Source: Nothopassalora personata
Lineage: Eukaryota > Ascomycota > Dothideomycetes > Mycosphaerellales > Mycosphaerellaceae
DNA: 64,000 nt
NCBI GenBank assembly: GCA_033816765.1
Contig: CM066290.1
Location: 806,001-870,000 of the forward strand
Reading direction: 5' to 3'
A program made the translations under genes and the position numbers. Below the pieces are notes generated by a model. That model had not been told where the DNA came from. It made no database searches and saw only the letters and a list, made by a program, of their open reading frames with translations. Positions 1 to 10,024 of the stretch are shown here, in pieces. Position 1 is the stretch's first letter. Each line of letters begins with the position of its first letter.

Positions 1-38
1 ACAACGACATCCGTTGACTTGGACCCCAACTCAGCGCG

Positions 39-1712
39 ATGCCACACAATGGCGCACCCTACAACGTCCAACTTGCCCTGCGAACGGTATTTCGCGAACT
101 GCACCCCGGCCCACCAGTCTTGCCTGGTATCGCGCAACGGCGCCACTTCCACGAATACTTCGTAACGCACCTGCCATCATCATCGCTCTCGCCCGACAAG
201 ACACATCCCTCACATCATAAACTGCCACGATCCGATTCGAAACCTCACCAAGGCTCGTCAGAACGAAGCAGCAGACCTCCGGCGGCCAGTCGCGACACCA
301 CTGTCGTGAGGATACCTCTCAAAAGTGCGAAACATCATTTCGGCGCGGCCGTCAGTCGGGGCAGCAGACCTTACAATGAGGATGCATACCAAGCCGGCAC
401 GGTTGAGATTCCGGCATTCGCGAAGAAACAGCCCATGAGCATCAGTCGGAGGCCAAGCAGTGATCAGACCCAAGGCTCTACCCGTGGGACTGGTGATCCG
501 CAGGTCTTCTACTTTGGCGTGTTCGACGGGCACGGTGGAAGTGAATGCTCTGAGTTCCTGCGAGACAGGCTACATGGCTACATCGAAGAGGCAGCGCTCT
601 TGTTTGGCATGCAAAGCACTCTGAAGCGACCAGGTAATGCTTCCGAAGATGACGATTCCCCGGGCGGCATCATGGGCGAACAAGATCCCGAAGATCTGCA
701 AAAGTCACTCGTAAGCTCGTGGAAAGAGACAGTTGGAGGCTACTTCAAACGCTTCAGACCCGAGCACTTCCCAGCAGTGACGAGCACCGACGAATCATCA
801 ACACAGAACAACAACTCGATTGAGACTGTGCTCGCATATGCCTTCTTGAAGGCTGATCTCGACTTCACAACAGCGCAAGCTGCGAAGCAAAGCGAGAATG
901 CTGCTGGAAAGCAGGAGCAGACGCTACAGAGCGATTCAGTCATTGACGACAAGCCACTTAACGAGGACGATATGTTGTTCCATCCAGATCGACCAGCTTC
1001 GCAGAACTTGAGCAAACGACCTCCCGCAAAGGGCTCTTCGCCAGATCTGGATAAGCCGATCGGTGGCAATTCGCGCTTCAAAGGTGGATCGACAGCATCC
1101 ATTGCATTGGTTTCGACGCCTACACCGACACCATTCTGGCATCCCGCCAGCCCTAGTACACTCATCGTGGCACATGTTGGCGATACAAGGATCTTACTAT
1201 GCAGGACTTCAGATGGCGCATCAGTCCCACTCACGATCAACCACCATCCATCCGCACCCACCGAGGCGCAACGGCTACGACGATATGCAGCTTCTTTCGT
1301 GACAGATAGCTTCGGCGAGGAGCGTGTTCTCGGACTGGCCAACACCCGCGCTTTTGGAGACATTGGCAGCAAACGGATCGGGGTGTCGGCGGAGCCACAA
1401 CTTGCGACGATCCAGCTACCACCAGCTGGCTACGCCTTTATGGTGCTAATATCGGATGGTGTTTCAGGACATCTGGAGGATCAGGAGATCGTGGACATTG
1501 TCAAGGAGGCTAGGACGCCTGATCAAGCCGCGAAGGACTTGGTATCGTTCGCGGTGGAGACTGCGGGTGAAGCAGATAACGCCACAGCACTGGTCGTGAG
1601 GCTGGGAGGATGGGAGAGAAGAAGCGAAGGTGGCGGTGGCAGCTTGGGTACGAAAGAGCGGCGTGACTTCAGGAGACGAGAAGCAGACGATCCTAGATCA
1701 AGACGGCAATGA
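39..1712 (+). CDS. PP2C-type serine/threonine phosphatase
   Basis: 557-residue metal-dependent protein phosphatase (PPM/PP2C family), which removes phosphate from Ser/Thr using two metal ions. The core motifs are present in order: SRGSRPYNEDAY near residue 106, GVFDGHGGSE near 160 (metal-binding Asp and Gly), AHVGDTRIL near 378, the TRAFGD block near 440, ISDGVSGH near 468 and ADNATALVV near 511. Long Ser/Pro-rich and acidic insertions separate the blocks. The basic, acid-poor first 60 residues could be a mitochondrial presequence. The overall style resembles yeast Ptc6-like mitochondrial PP2Cs, but that assignment is inference. An in-frame TGA at 15-17 precedes the first ATG, so this start is the earliest possible unless an upstream exon lies outside the window. 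Confidence 0.9.
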   Translation: MPHNGAPYNVQLALRTVFRELHPGPPVLPGIAQRRHFHEYFVTHLPSSSLSPDKTHPSHHKLPRSDSKPHQGSSERSSRPPAASRDTTVVRIPLKSAKHHFGAAVSRGSRPYNEDAYQAGTVEIPAFAKKQPMSISRRPSSDQTQGSTRGTGDPQVFYFGVFDGHGGSECSEFLRDRLHGYIEEAALLFGMQSTLKRPGNASEDDDSPGGIMGEQDPEDLQKSLVSSWKETVGGYFKRFRPEHFPAVTSTDESSTQNNNSIETVLAYAFLKADLDFTTAQAAKQSENAAGKQEQTLQSDSVIDDKPLNEDDMLFHPDRPASQNLSKRPPAKGSSPDLDKPIGGNSRFKGGSTASIALVSTPTPTPFWHPASPSTLIVAHVGDTRILLCRTSDGASVPLTINHHPSAPTEAQRLRRYAASFVTDSFGEERVLGLANTRAFGDIGSKRIGVSAEPQLATIQLPPAGYAFMVLISDGVSGHLEDQEIVDIVKEARTPDQAAKDLVSFAVETAGEADNATALVVRLGGWERRSEGGGGSLGTKERRDFRRREADDPRSRRQ

Positions 1713-1834
1713 GCTGCGTATCAGTCCACAGACGGTACTAGCCTCTATCTCCATACCGAAGTTTCGTCGCCCTGTGTTGATGCGTCCCTGCAATTCATTC
1801 GCCTAATTCTGCGAGCTCGAGGACTGCATACACC

Positions 1835-2701
1835 CTAGCCAAGCGCAGGATCAGTAGGTTCCGCAGACGAATCCCCAGCGTGCTCTGCAGCCTCAGGTTC
1901 TACACGACGCTGCTTACCTCTTGCAGGACTTGCACTGAACGGAAGCCCCTCGTGCAACGAAGCCACACTCGCCACACATCAGTCTTTACTGCCCTCCCAG
2001 CAAGTCTCGTAGGTATCACCATCTTTCGTAAAGTACTTCCTCTCATCCCTGGCCTGCATCAACTCGTGCTTCCGCGGCTTCCAGGATCTGGGATCGTCAC
2101 ATCCCGCTGGCTTGAGCAATTCCGCCTCTGACTTGGGAATCTCTGCAAGATTGTCGAAGCAGGTCGCAAGTGTTATTTATCATCTCTTGCGCACACCTCT
2201 TTGCCGCCCTCTATCTAGGAGGTGAACAATGTGATGTAGTCCCAGATGATGTCTCGAAACTAGCGACGCATGTCCGTCCACGTTGGGGCATGTTATAATA
2301 GTCAGAGGCATCGGATATGTCGCTGTCAACAGAGCGCGTAGGGCATCAGTTCCTTGGAGGCGTGCTCGCTGTCCGTGTTGACTATTCTATCGAGTCGAAC
2401 CACGGCTCGTTCTGAGAGATGAAGAACTCGAATGCTTCGGCGGCATCATACGTCTGGCATGTAGATCACATTCGTTATCCCGTCTTCAAAGCGTTTCGGT
2501 ATGAGCGCGTTGATGAGCCGTTCTGCGCCGGCACAGGAAAAAGGTCTTTAGGCAGATGGAAATCGCGCTGTTCTTCGCCAGAGCCAACTCAAAGTGCGAT
2601 CGGCTCATTCTTGATCCCGGGGCCTCATGAATCGCATTAGATTGGCTGTCAGAGCTACGAGGGAGGCTACTTACTTGAGATACTTGCTCCATTGGTGACA
2701 T
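1835..2701 (-). pseudogene. Decayed protein gene of unknown function
   Basis: The minus strand carries runs of convincing protein sequence broken by stops and frame changes. From 5' to 3': an ATG at 2701 (MSPMEQVSQ) followed by a GTAAGT donor-like site; RDFHLPKDLFPVPA; then, after a one-base shift, ERLINALIPKRFEDG and ITNVIYMPDV; then, after another shift, DAAEAFEFFISQNEPWFDS. Further down come TAG/TAA-interrupted pieces (FRDIIWDYITLFTS), a longer open piece containing DDPRSWKPRKHELMQARDE, and after one TGA an in-frame tail ending at 1835. At least three stops and two or more shifts are needed. I do not recognise the family. Sequencing error is unlikely to explain so many lesions beside the intact UTP14. 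Confidence 0.5.
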
Positions 2702-3092
2702 CTTGGTGAGTATGACCGGCAGTGACGACGCAGCTAGCTGAACTTTTGAACGGATGGTGTGTAGTGCGTAGCGTGGGCTGGTAAGTGTTGGTAAGTTTGG
2801 CCGGGGAAATGCTGTGCGGTTTGAGGTTTGTAGAAGTGAGAGAAGTGACAGACGCGTTTTGAAGGCTCGAAGTTGTCCCGGAGAACACTAGCGCGCACAG
2901 ACCCTTTGCTTACGGGCCGCTCACATGTGAATGTCACTGCCACAAAAGTAGTGAATGAGGCCCTTACCGCTCTGAGGGGTCCGTTTGACGATGAAGCCGT
3001 AGCAACTTGTTCCGTTTCGAAAGAGCATGACAGGACGTTCGAGGATTCAGCTCGCTGCAAATCTAGATTTAGGCATGTAGCTTTCGTCATAT
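2702..3092. other. Intergenic, no gene seen
   Basis: This holds the downstream region of UTP14 and the promoter side of the decayed gene. Open frames here are antisense or low-quality. No motif stands out. Confidence 0.5.
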
Positions 3093-5945
3093 CTATGCGA
3101 TCGGCCGTTCCAGCGCTTTCACGTTGACGCCCTTCTTGACCAAAACCCTCGGCTTGGTCATGCGTTGATGCACCTCTTTCGTAGTCCATTCAGGCCCCAT
3201 CGGCAAGCGTCTCGACCTCTCGTACTGCTCCTTCGTCTCGAACTGATGGGGTAGAACAGGAGCCAAGTACTTCTTACCCTTGCGATCTGTCTTCTCACTG
3301 ACAATGACATTCGTCAACTTGGCATCCTTGCGATCGGCCTGCTTCACGCCATCAAGCTTCGTCTTCCACAGCGGGTTGTGCGCGGCCTTCTTGTTGGCTT
3401 TGCGGATCGATCTGGATAGACCATCGCCAGTCCATGATCCCCAACCTGGTAAGTGAGTTGAAATCTCCTTTTCGTCTTCCGAGGCGATTTGGTCTGCCTT
3501 CTCCGCTTCAAAGGCGGCTTGAACATCGTCTCCAGCGAATGCCCGTTGCTGGATGGAAAGCTGCTGCTCCTTGGCACTGAGCACAAGGTTGGATGGCTCG
3601 TCGTCTTCTCCTTCGCTCTCGCCATCGTTCTTGTAGGTGACAGTCGTCCAGCCGTTGGTGTTGCCAGATGTGCTCTCTGGAGGAGACTGGGTTTCGATCG
3701 CTGCGTTGCCTTTGCTTGATTTCGATGGTGCAATTGGATCGGCGTTAGTGATGATGATTATGCTGTCATCGTTGCCAGATGACTTCTTGGACTTGTTCTT
3801 CGGAGCTTGCAGCCAAGCATTTGTCGTGCTAAAGGGTAGAGTCTGCGTCTCAGCTCCCATCGAGAGACCTTTGGCCAAAGGTCCGCTGGCCGCATTAGAC
3901 TTCTTTAGTATGCCTTTCGGCGCAGTCTTCTCTAGAGGCCCTGGTTGTTCTGTCACAATTCTGGCTTCATCGTCGTCTTCACCATTAGACCCCTCGGGTG
4001 CCTCAAACTCAAGTCTCTGCTCCTTCCCAGTCGGTTTATTTTCTCGCGATTGAGGTCCGAAGATGGCACGGCCAAGATCTTGACCTTCGGCGTCGCTCTC
4101 TTCTTCATCGCCATCGGCAATAGCGAATTCTCTTCGAAGACGCTCCACGTCCTCATCGTTGGCTCTTCGTTTTCGTTCCTCTGCGCTGCGCATGAACTTC
4201 AGCGAAGATAAGCCCTTCTCCTCTCCCGCGCCGTCCTTTGCTGACGCCAATTTACGTAGAACATCGGCTTCGTCATCGTCATCGTCTTCATTCGCAGAGG
4301 GTAGACTACCATCTTCGTCGAATGAGACATCCTGTCCAGCCATGCGCTTCTTGAGCTCTTCATTACGCCTAGCTTGCTCCACAACCCCATCTCGAGCACC
4401 TTCATCCCAGGCAGTTCTGTTCGTCTGCTTGAGCGTCTTGGCCCACTTCGAGTCCTTGTGCTTTGTACCCATTCTCGCCTCTGCTCGCTTGCGATCGAAC
4501 TGTTCCTCCGCAGTTTCGTCCATACCACCCATGCCCATTCCCTCGAGCTCCAGCCGCTCCTGTTCAGCTTGTCGTTCTCTCTCCTTTCGATGGACACGCC
4601 TGTAGCTCTTGCTCTTGATCTTGGCGATGCGCTTGGCCTTGATCTCTTCTCTGAACAAAAGCTCCCGCTGCCGGCGAAGCTCTGCTCGCCTAGCCATGAC
4701 TTCCTCGACAGGTAGCTTTTTTTCGGCGAGACCTTCAGCTTTGAGTAAGGCAGACTCTTCATCTCCAAGATTATCTCCGTCTTGATCCTGCTTGGCGGCC
4801 AGTCCTGACTCTTCCATGATCCGTTGAATGCTCTCCTCGAGCTCGGTCTGAGGTTTTTGCTGTGTAGACGGCTGGAATTTCTCCCTGCCTAGTGTCACGC
4901 CCTGATCTGCGGGATCCTGCAATGGAAAGCTCAAATGCTCTGCTCGACGATTTCTCGTGACCGTATCTCGCCACTTGTCAAGCTCTTGCTTCGCCTTCTC
5001 CGTCGCAATTTCGCGATCGATGCGGTCCTGCTGTCGCTTCGGGAGTGGGGCAGCAATTGGCCCAGTCTTCATCTGCTTCTTCTTGCCCTTTGAGATCATC
5101 TTCTCCGGAGCCAAGCTCGTATCCTCCATGAAGTCGTCTAACGTTACATCCTCGAGAGGCTCAGCTGTCGGAGCGGCACGACTCGGTCCACTCATAGCCT
5201 CGATACGGTCTCGCATGCGCGCCACTCGCTCCTCGTCGGCCATATCGTCGTCTTCCTCCTCTGAATCTTCTTCCTCATAGTCGCCTTCGCTGGCATCTTC
5301 CGAGTCTCCTTCGTCATCGTCGTCGGATCCCTCCACATCCTCATCATCATCGTCCAACATTGCCGCCAAGTCGACAGCATCGTCGCCAAAACCAAGTCCT
5401 TCGTCGTCCTCACTGTCACCATCATCTTCGTCGCTCTCCTCCTTCTCGTTCAAGTCCAACTTCGTCGAAGTTGCGCGAGGCGTTGGGTTCTTCTTCGATT
5501 TGCTCTTGTTGCTCTTAGATCCTCGAAAAGTGAAGCCCTGCTGGAACTCGTCGTCCGACTCACCAAATGCCTCGTCGGAATCCAGATCACTGTCATCATC
5601 GTCCTCGGCAATGCCGCCCATCGTCCACTCGTTGCCTGAACTGTCGCTGCCATATTCGACATTGTCGTCTTGGCCCGTTGCGCGTCGCTGCTTCGGCTTC
5701 CGAGTCCTCTGGTCCAAATCCTTCTCTAAATCTTCCGCCTCGTCTTCGTCATCATCATCGCCTGCCTTCCGTCGCTTCTGTCGTGGCTGATCATCGATAT
5801 CTTCACCGAGTCGATGCTTCGGAATGCGCTTTTCGGTGACCTGTTTCTGCGCTGCCGAGTATGCGTCGAAGGATCGCTTCTTGTTCTTGTTACGTGCAGT
5901 CTTTGGTGGTGGTGCAATATTTGCTCGTGCGACTCGACCCGGCAT
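3093..5945 (-). CDS. UTP14: U3 snoRNP (SSU processome) protein Utp14
   Basis: 950-residue intronless gene for Utp14, a nucleolar component of the small-subunit processome needed for 18S rRNA processing. In yeast Utp14 binds and stimulates the helicase Dhr1; that is family knowledge. Visible features are a basic N-terminus (NKNKKRSFDAY), long Asp/Glu tracts over roughly residues 55-240, the conserved block MRDRIEAMSG, the basic KIKSKSYRRVHRKERER helix near residue 445, and the C-terminal block WTTKEVHQRMTKPRV ending in NVKALERPIA. The length fits fungal Utp14. The gene starts 220 bp from the divergent mL41 gene. Confidence 0.96.
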   Translation of the reverse strand: MPGRVARANIAPPPKTARNKNKKRSFDAYSAAQKQVTEKRIPKHRLGEDIDDQPRQKRRKAGDDDDEDEAEDLEKDLDQRTRKPKQRRATGQDDNVEYGSDSSGNEWTMGGIAEDDDDSDLDSDEAFGESDDEFQQGFTFRGSKSNKSKSKKNPTPRATSTKLDLNEKEESDEDDGDSEDDEGLGFGDDAVDLAAMLDDDDEDVEGSDDDDEGDSEDASEGDYEEEDSEEEDDDMADEERVARMRDRIEAMSGPSRAAPTAEPLEDVTLDDFMEDTSLAPEKMISKGKKKQMKTGPIAAPLPKRQQDRIDREIATEKAKQELDKWRDTVTRNRRAEHLSFPLQDPADQGVTLGREKFQPSTQQKPQTELEESIQRIMEESGLAAKQDQDGDNLGDEESALLKAEGLAEKKLPVEEVMARRAELRRQRELLFREEIKAKRIAKIKSKSYRRVHRKERERQAEQERLELEGMGMGGMDETAEEQFDRKRAEARMGTKHKDSKWAKTLKQTNRTAWDEGARDGVVEQARRNEELKKRMAGQDVSFDEDGSLPSANEDDDDDEADVLRKLASAKDGAGEEKGLSSLKFMRSAEERKRRANDEDVERLRREFAIADGDEEESDAEGQDLGRAIFGPQSRENKPTGKEQRLEFEAPEGSNGEDDDEARIVTEQPGPLEKTAPKGILKKSNAASGPLAKGLSMGAETQTLPFSTTNAWLQAPKNKSKKSSGNDDSIIIITNADPIAPSKSSKGNAAIETQSPPESTSGNTNGWTTVTYKNDGESEGEDDEPSNLVLSAKEQQLSIQQRAFAGDDVQAAFEAEKADQIASEDEKEISTHLPGWGSWTGDGLSRSIRKANKKAAHNPLWKTKLDGVKQADRKDAKLTNVIVSEKTDRKGKKYLAPVLPHQFETKEQYERSRRLPMGPEWTTKEVHQRMTKPRVLVKKGVNVKALERPIA

Positions 5946-6165
5946 GTTGGTGTATGTACAGATAGTGATGATATTGTCCTCCCTCTTACAGAATTCTGGA
6001 GGCTTTCTTGGGGAAGCCGAAGTCTTGGCATCTCATCATTGAACCGCGGATCGCTGCATTGTGCTCACCCCCGACATCTCCGTCGACAAGGACATTAACA
6101 TCCGTCACGACCATCGGGTATCGTTACTGCGAATCCGTCGCTAGCTCGAACATCACCTCAACAAG
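5946..6165. promoter_or_regulatory. Bidirectional promoter, UTP14 / mL41
   Basis: Only 220 bp separate the ATG of UTP14 (minus strand) from the ATG of the mitochondrial ribosomal protein gene (plus strand), so both promoters must lie here. I see no TATA box. Shared regulation of cytosolic and mitochondrial ribosome production is plausible but inferred. Confidence 0.6.
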
Positions 6166-6526
6166 ATGCAGCCGACACCAATACTACAACGTGCCATCAG
6201 GCGACTGGCGCTGACAACGAAGCAAGGACCACACAACTACTACAAGGGCAACCGAGTGGGAGCAATGGGAAGGCATACAAAGTGGGGAGGATACGTGATC
6301 GACTGGAAGAAAGTGCGCACATACGTCTGCCCGGATCTGTCGGATTTCAATGTGAGATCGAGCTCCTACCCAGACATGGAGCAATACTAACCATGAACAG
6401 CTGACTCCATTTGTCGCAAGACGGATCGAGCCACGACGAGACAACTTTTCTCATACCAAGACCGGCAGCCCGATGGACGCTCAAGAGTACATTAGAAAGT
6501 GGAAGGAAGAGGGTGGGAACATGTGA
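6166..6526 (+). CDS. MRPL27: Mitochondrial large-subunit ribosomal protein mL41 (Mrpl27)
   Basis: Two exons, 6166-6351 and 6401-6526, encode 103 residues. The 49-nt intron begins GTGAGA, has a CTAAC branch site and ends CAG. Exon 1 gives [20 protein letters not shown] followed by [15 protein letters not shown]; exon 2 gives [16 protein letters not shown] and ends [13 protein letters not shown]. This is the MRP-L27/L41 family, a mitochondrial 54S ribosomal subunit protein. The short basic N-terminus ([13 protein letters not shown]) is a likely mitochondrial presequence. Without splicing the reading frame ends within the intron. Confidence 0.95.
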
Positions 6527-7024
6527 ACGTCACGAGTAGAGGGGATGAAAACAGAGAGAGCAACACGATCCACAACGACTGGTTGCGACTTGACGTTCTG
6601 GTCGCTGCATGTCGATGAACTGCTCGCGGGTAGAGTACCGCCAGCCTCCCTTAGACGACGCTCAAGAGACATCAAAAAGGCACAGTGGACTCGCTGTCCA
6701 TTTCACAATGCACAGATTCTCGTTCAGCCACTGAGTTGAGCAACCGATGGTCCTGAAGTGGAGCACATAGCAAATGGCAAAGGACCGTTGATGATCGAGA
6801 ATAAGAGGCAGCTACAGAGCAACTGCGAAGTCAGCTTTGAGTCATGTACTGCAGTGACAGCCACAGGGCGATTGCAGCCATTCACCTAGGGATAAGCATG
6901 TGGAGAGTGACTACTTGGCGTGCTAAATATGTACAGAATGCCTGGATTGTCCCCTAAAGTCTTGAAATCCACTGCCAGCCAAAGCCAAACAACTGAACGA
7001 CTTCACCATCCACTCAACGTAACA
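6527..7024. other. Intergenic, no gene seen
   Basis: Downstream region of mL41 and upstream region of the decayed gene at 7025. Only short unconvincing open frames. Confidence 0.5.
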
Positions 7025-7576
7025 ATGCCTCGAAGACGTAGATCCAAACCCCAGGTGAGCCAGCTAACACCACCCATCGCAACACCCGACACTAACACCC
7101 CTCGAGCCCCTCACCCTCCTCTCCGTCCCCGCCGAGCTCTTCTCCAAAAGCGGCAGACTCGTCGTTAAGCAGAAAGACACCTTCCACCGCCACAGCTCGT
7201 ACTACCGCGACAAACCATCCAAGACTCTCCCGCACCAAATCCCCATAACCCACGTCTGTCGCGTCCTCCGCGACGAGCTGTTTCCGTACTTGTACAGTTC
7301 CCACGTCTGCCTGCAAACTCGTGCCGTACCCCATCAACACTATACTTAAAATCGGCGAGTACGAGTTGGTCGCTGGTTGCGCGCCATGGGAGTGAGGCAT
7401 CGCAGAGATCTGCAGAATGTATGGGCGAGTGTAGAAGCGAAGATGCCATCAAGTGGGTGGGAACTATCGATAAGGTCTGGAAGGTTGGATTTGAGTTGGT
7501 GCATGACGAGACCGAGAGGGCGAGAAGGAGAGCGGGGAGCTACGTGTGGGAGATGTGCTGCGACTTGCTATCCTAA
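7025..7576 (+). pseudogene. Frameshifted gene of unknown function
   Basis: A gene-like start at 7025 (MPRRRRSKPQ) is followed by a probable intron (GTGAGCC...CTCGAG, about 50 nt) and then coding-like sequence PLTLLSVPAELFSKSGRLVV and SYYRDKPSKTLPHQIPITHV. Near 7315 the frame shifts, after which VPYPINTILKIGEYELVAGC follows. Near 7395 it shifts again to EASQRSAECMGECRSEDAIK and KVWKVGFELVHDETERARRR, ending WEMCCDLLS at 7576. Each piece has the composition of real protein. The PAELF and ITHVCRVLRDELFPYLYSSH segments resemble short fungal F-box-like/DUF proteins, but I do not assign a family. It is either a recent pseudogene or has local sequence errors. Confidence 0.5.
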
Positions 7577-7805
7577 TAGAACGAGTGATGAATGCCGGGA
7601 GGGGAAGGAGATGTGTGTTCAGGTGAAGTGAGGTGGGAGGCGGCATGATGGGGTGGAAGTGTGCACATGGGATGGCCTGCTGGAATTCCAGAATGTTATC
7701 AGTGCCTCTCTGTTACGCTCAAGTCTTCTTCATAAGGACAGTGCGTGCGCGTTGAGCACCATAAGGAAGCCCGCACCGACAGAGTAGATTCCTGTGACTG
7801 ATTCA

Positions 7806-8311
7806 TTATGCCTTTGCAGCGACTACCAGCTCGTTCTGTACGACAGGCTTGTCAAAGTACTCCTCTGCCTTCACATCGAGCTCAGGGACCATGATCTGAA
7901 CCACCTCCCCGCCGCCTTCAGATGCATCTGGAGCTAACTCATTCTCCTTAAGTGCTTCTTCAGACCCAGCAATGGACTGCCTCCGCTCAGGCGTGACTGA
8001 AATAGTATGCACGGGTGCCTTATCGACCACGTGAGACTGCACCCGACCCAGTGCGTGCTCCTCGTCATTCTCATGGTCGAACTCAGGCGTGATCGCCTCA
8101 TCTTCATCCTCGCTGCTCTCGGTTTCCCACTCTGCATCGTTCTGAAGATCACTCCAAGTAATCGTCTGCAACTGCGCTGTGGTTGGCTCCTCGTCTGCCT
8201 TTGTCTCTTCTTCGACGGAGCCGACATCGAGCTCGTACATCAACGCTATACAGCATCAGCTCTCGCAAAAGCAACACTGCAGGCGAGGACTACTGTCAAG
8301 AAAATTCGCAT
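7806..8311 (-). CDS. Candidate small secreted acidic protein
   Basis: Proposed two-exon gene: exon 1 8311-8252, an 80-nt intron 8251-8172 (GTATAG...GCGCAG), exon 2 8171-7806, giving 141 residues. Exon 1 encodes MRIFLTVVLACSVAFARADA, a textbook signal peptide with an Ala-rich cleavage region. Exon 2 encodes an acidic, cysteine-free protein (TITWSDLQNDAEWETESSED; ending QNELVVAAKA). Without splicing, the signal frame stops after one more codon, and the downstream frame has its own ATG at 8240 (MYELDVGSVEEE), giving a 144-residue non-secreted alternative. The intron has no clear branch site, so the splice is inference. No domain recognised. Confidence 0.5.
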
Positions 8312-8853
8312 GCCCCACCAAACGCCTCAGATCATGCGACCCGCGTCGTGCTTCTTTGGCGAGCTTGGAGCTGGCGCGTGGGACGACGGGCATATATCGA
8401 AGAGTGCGTTCAAGAGTTGGGCGTGGCATCGTGGGCGATGTGGATTGTGTGAGAGTAGACGAAAAGTCTCGACAACACCTCGATCACCAGCAGAATGAGC
8501 TATGGTGATCACCATGCGAAGCCTGATGGGTCGCAGTGGCGAGAAAGATCGGAGAGCTGTGCTGTTGTTAAGATTGATGCGGAACCCTATCGGCACATGT
8601 ATGTGGCTGGCGTGTAAGCATTACCAATCCTGTAAGGGAATGCATATACCTGTTGCACGACCAATAGAGCACATTTCTCTCTTCGTCGAAGTATCAGCTG
8701 ACCTCGCCAAACGACAGCGCAATGCGCTACTCATCCGGTTGAACCAATACTGTCCTCTCTATACAGCTGCGCGTCAGCCAGGCAGAGCAGATCCTGTAGC
8801 CAGCCGAAACGTCTTCCCCCAAACACTCAATCAAGCCCACGCCTCCGAACCCT
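8312..8853. other. Intergenic, no gene seen
   Basis: Upstream region of the candidate secreted protein. An open frame at 8502-8969 ends in Pro/His/Ser-rich low complexity and is antisense to the end of the next gene, so I do not call it. Confidence 0.5.
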
Positions 8854-9675
8854 TCATCCAACCCTCCCCGACCCAACTCCCTTCCACGGCTCACCACCAT
8901 CACCCCTCTTCACCATCTGCCTCACCCACGCCTCCTCACCAGCCCACGGACCGCCCCTCTCCTCATTAACCATCTCATTCCTCACCACCTCACCTCCCGT
9001 CGACCACTCCCTGACCGGCACGTTCGGAACTCCCTGCTTCAGACACAAAAACCCTCTAACAATCTCATTCCACACCCCAAGCTCAAAACTCTCTTTCAGA
9101 GAAATCTCAATTGTCCTCTCATTATACCATGCCGGGCTAGTGTATCGATTCTCCCCAAACATGGCATCGATTTTTTTATCTGCTGCGAAGACCGCCACAG
9201 CCCGGAGCTTCCCCTCCCCCGCGCGGCCTGTGGGTGCCATCATGTGTACGTCGATTTCGCGGAGGCGGTCCATCTCTGGCTCGACGGTGGTGGCGGTCAT
9301 TCTCGCCCATGTTGCCAGCGTCCATGCCTCGCTTTCGTCGATTGTGAGAGTTCGAGTTGGGAGGCGGCATTGCTTGGTGCCGGCTTCGCGGTTCCAGTCT
9401 GTCTCGGAGACGAAGATGTAGGCGCTTTGGGGGAAACGATGCTTGCTCCGAGGGTTGTCGGCGCCGGTGCCGAGGACGTAGACGATGATCTGCAGTTCGA
9501 GGGTGGTGAAGGGGAGATTGAACTGTTTGCGGCCGGCGAGCATGATGTTGTTGGGGGTCCAGTCGCCGATGTAATTCTTTGATGGGTGGGTGGGTTGCAT
9601 TGTGGGGAGGATATTGGGATGTTGGTCGAGTTGGAAGACCGTCTCGACTTGGGATGCAGGAATTGGGTCGTCCAT
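8854..9675 (-). CDS. Hypothetical protein, 273 aa
   Basis: Single open frame with an even, globular composition: MDDPIPASQVETVFQLDQH at the start, then PFTTLELQIIVYVLGTGAD, SAYIFVSETDWNREAGTKQC and a charged Gly/Glu-rich tail. There is no signal peptide, membrane segment or known catalytic motif that I can see. The C-terminal 40 residues are low complexity. The ATG at 9675 is used; an in-frame upstream ATG is absent before a stop. Third-position GC preference supports coding. Family unknown. Confidence 0.65.
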   Translation of the reverse strand: MDDPIPASQVETVFQLDQHPNILPTMQPTHPSKNYIGDWTPNNIMLAGRKQFNLPFTTLELQIIVYVLGTGADNPRSKHRFPQSAYIFVSETDWNREAGTKQCRLPTRTLTIDESEAWTLATWARMTATTVEPEMDRLREIDVHMMAPTGRAGEGKLRAVAVFAADKKIDAMFGENRYTSPAWYNERTIEISLKESFELGVWNEIVRGFLCLKQGVPNVPVREWSTGGEVVRNEMVNEERGGPWAGEEAWVRQMVKRGDGGEPWKGVGSGRVG

Positions 9676-10024
9676 CTTGACTTCCGGCAGAGAGCTGGAG
9701 GCGTCTAGTCAGAGGTGAGTAGGAAGGTGCACGGGGCTCAGTCATACGTTGTTGCTTGAGATGTCGGATGTGGGTGGCGATGTCCTAGGTGACAAGGAGT
9801 TTTAGTGCAGAGCAACTGCTCTTAAGATGAGGTTTCGTCTTTGATGTGTTGCTGCGTTTGCAAATGTCTTGGCGGCATGTGGCTGCATATAAGATTGTGC
9901 TTTGTGTCGACTCCCGCGCTACAGCTCATCTTGCCATGTAATCTGAGAGTTCCGACAAGCTCCATTGCCACCGAGCGCTTCATGCCATCCACCACAAGAT
10001 TTAAAGCTCGAACCTTCAGGCAAG
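9676..10024. other. Intergenic, no gene seen
   Basis: Lies between the starts/ends of two minus-strand genes. Nothing recognised. Confidence 0.4.

Noticed and set aside
740..1372. 210-residue minus-strand open frame
   Set aside because: Lies fully antisense to the PP2C catalytic domain; a codon-bias shadow with no domain.
8502..8969. 155-residue plus-strand open frame
   Set aside because: Ends in His/Pro/Ser low complexity, overlaps the 3' end of the minus-strand gene, and has no domain.
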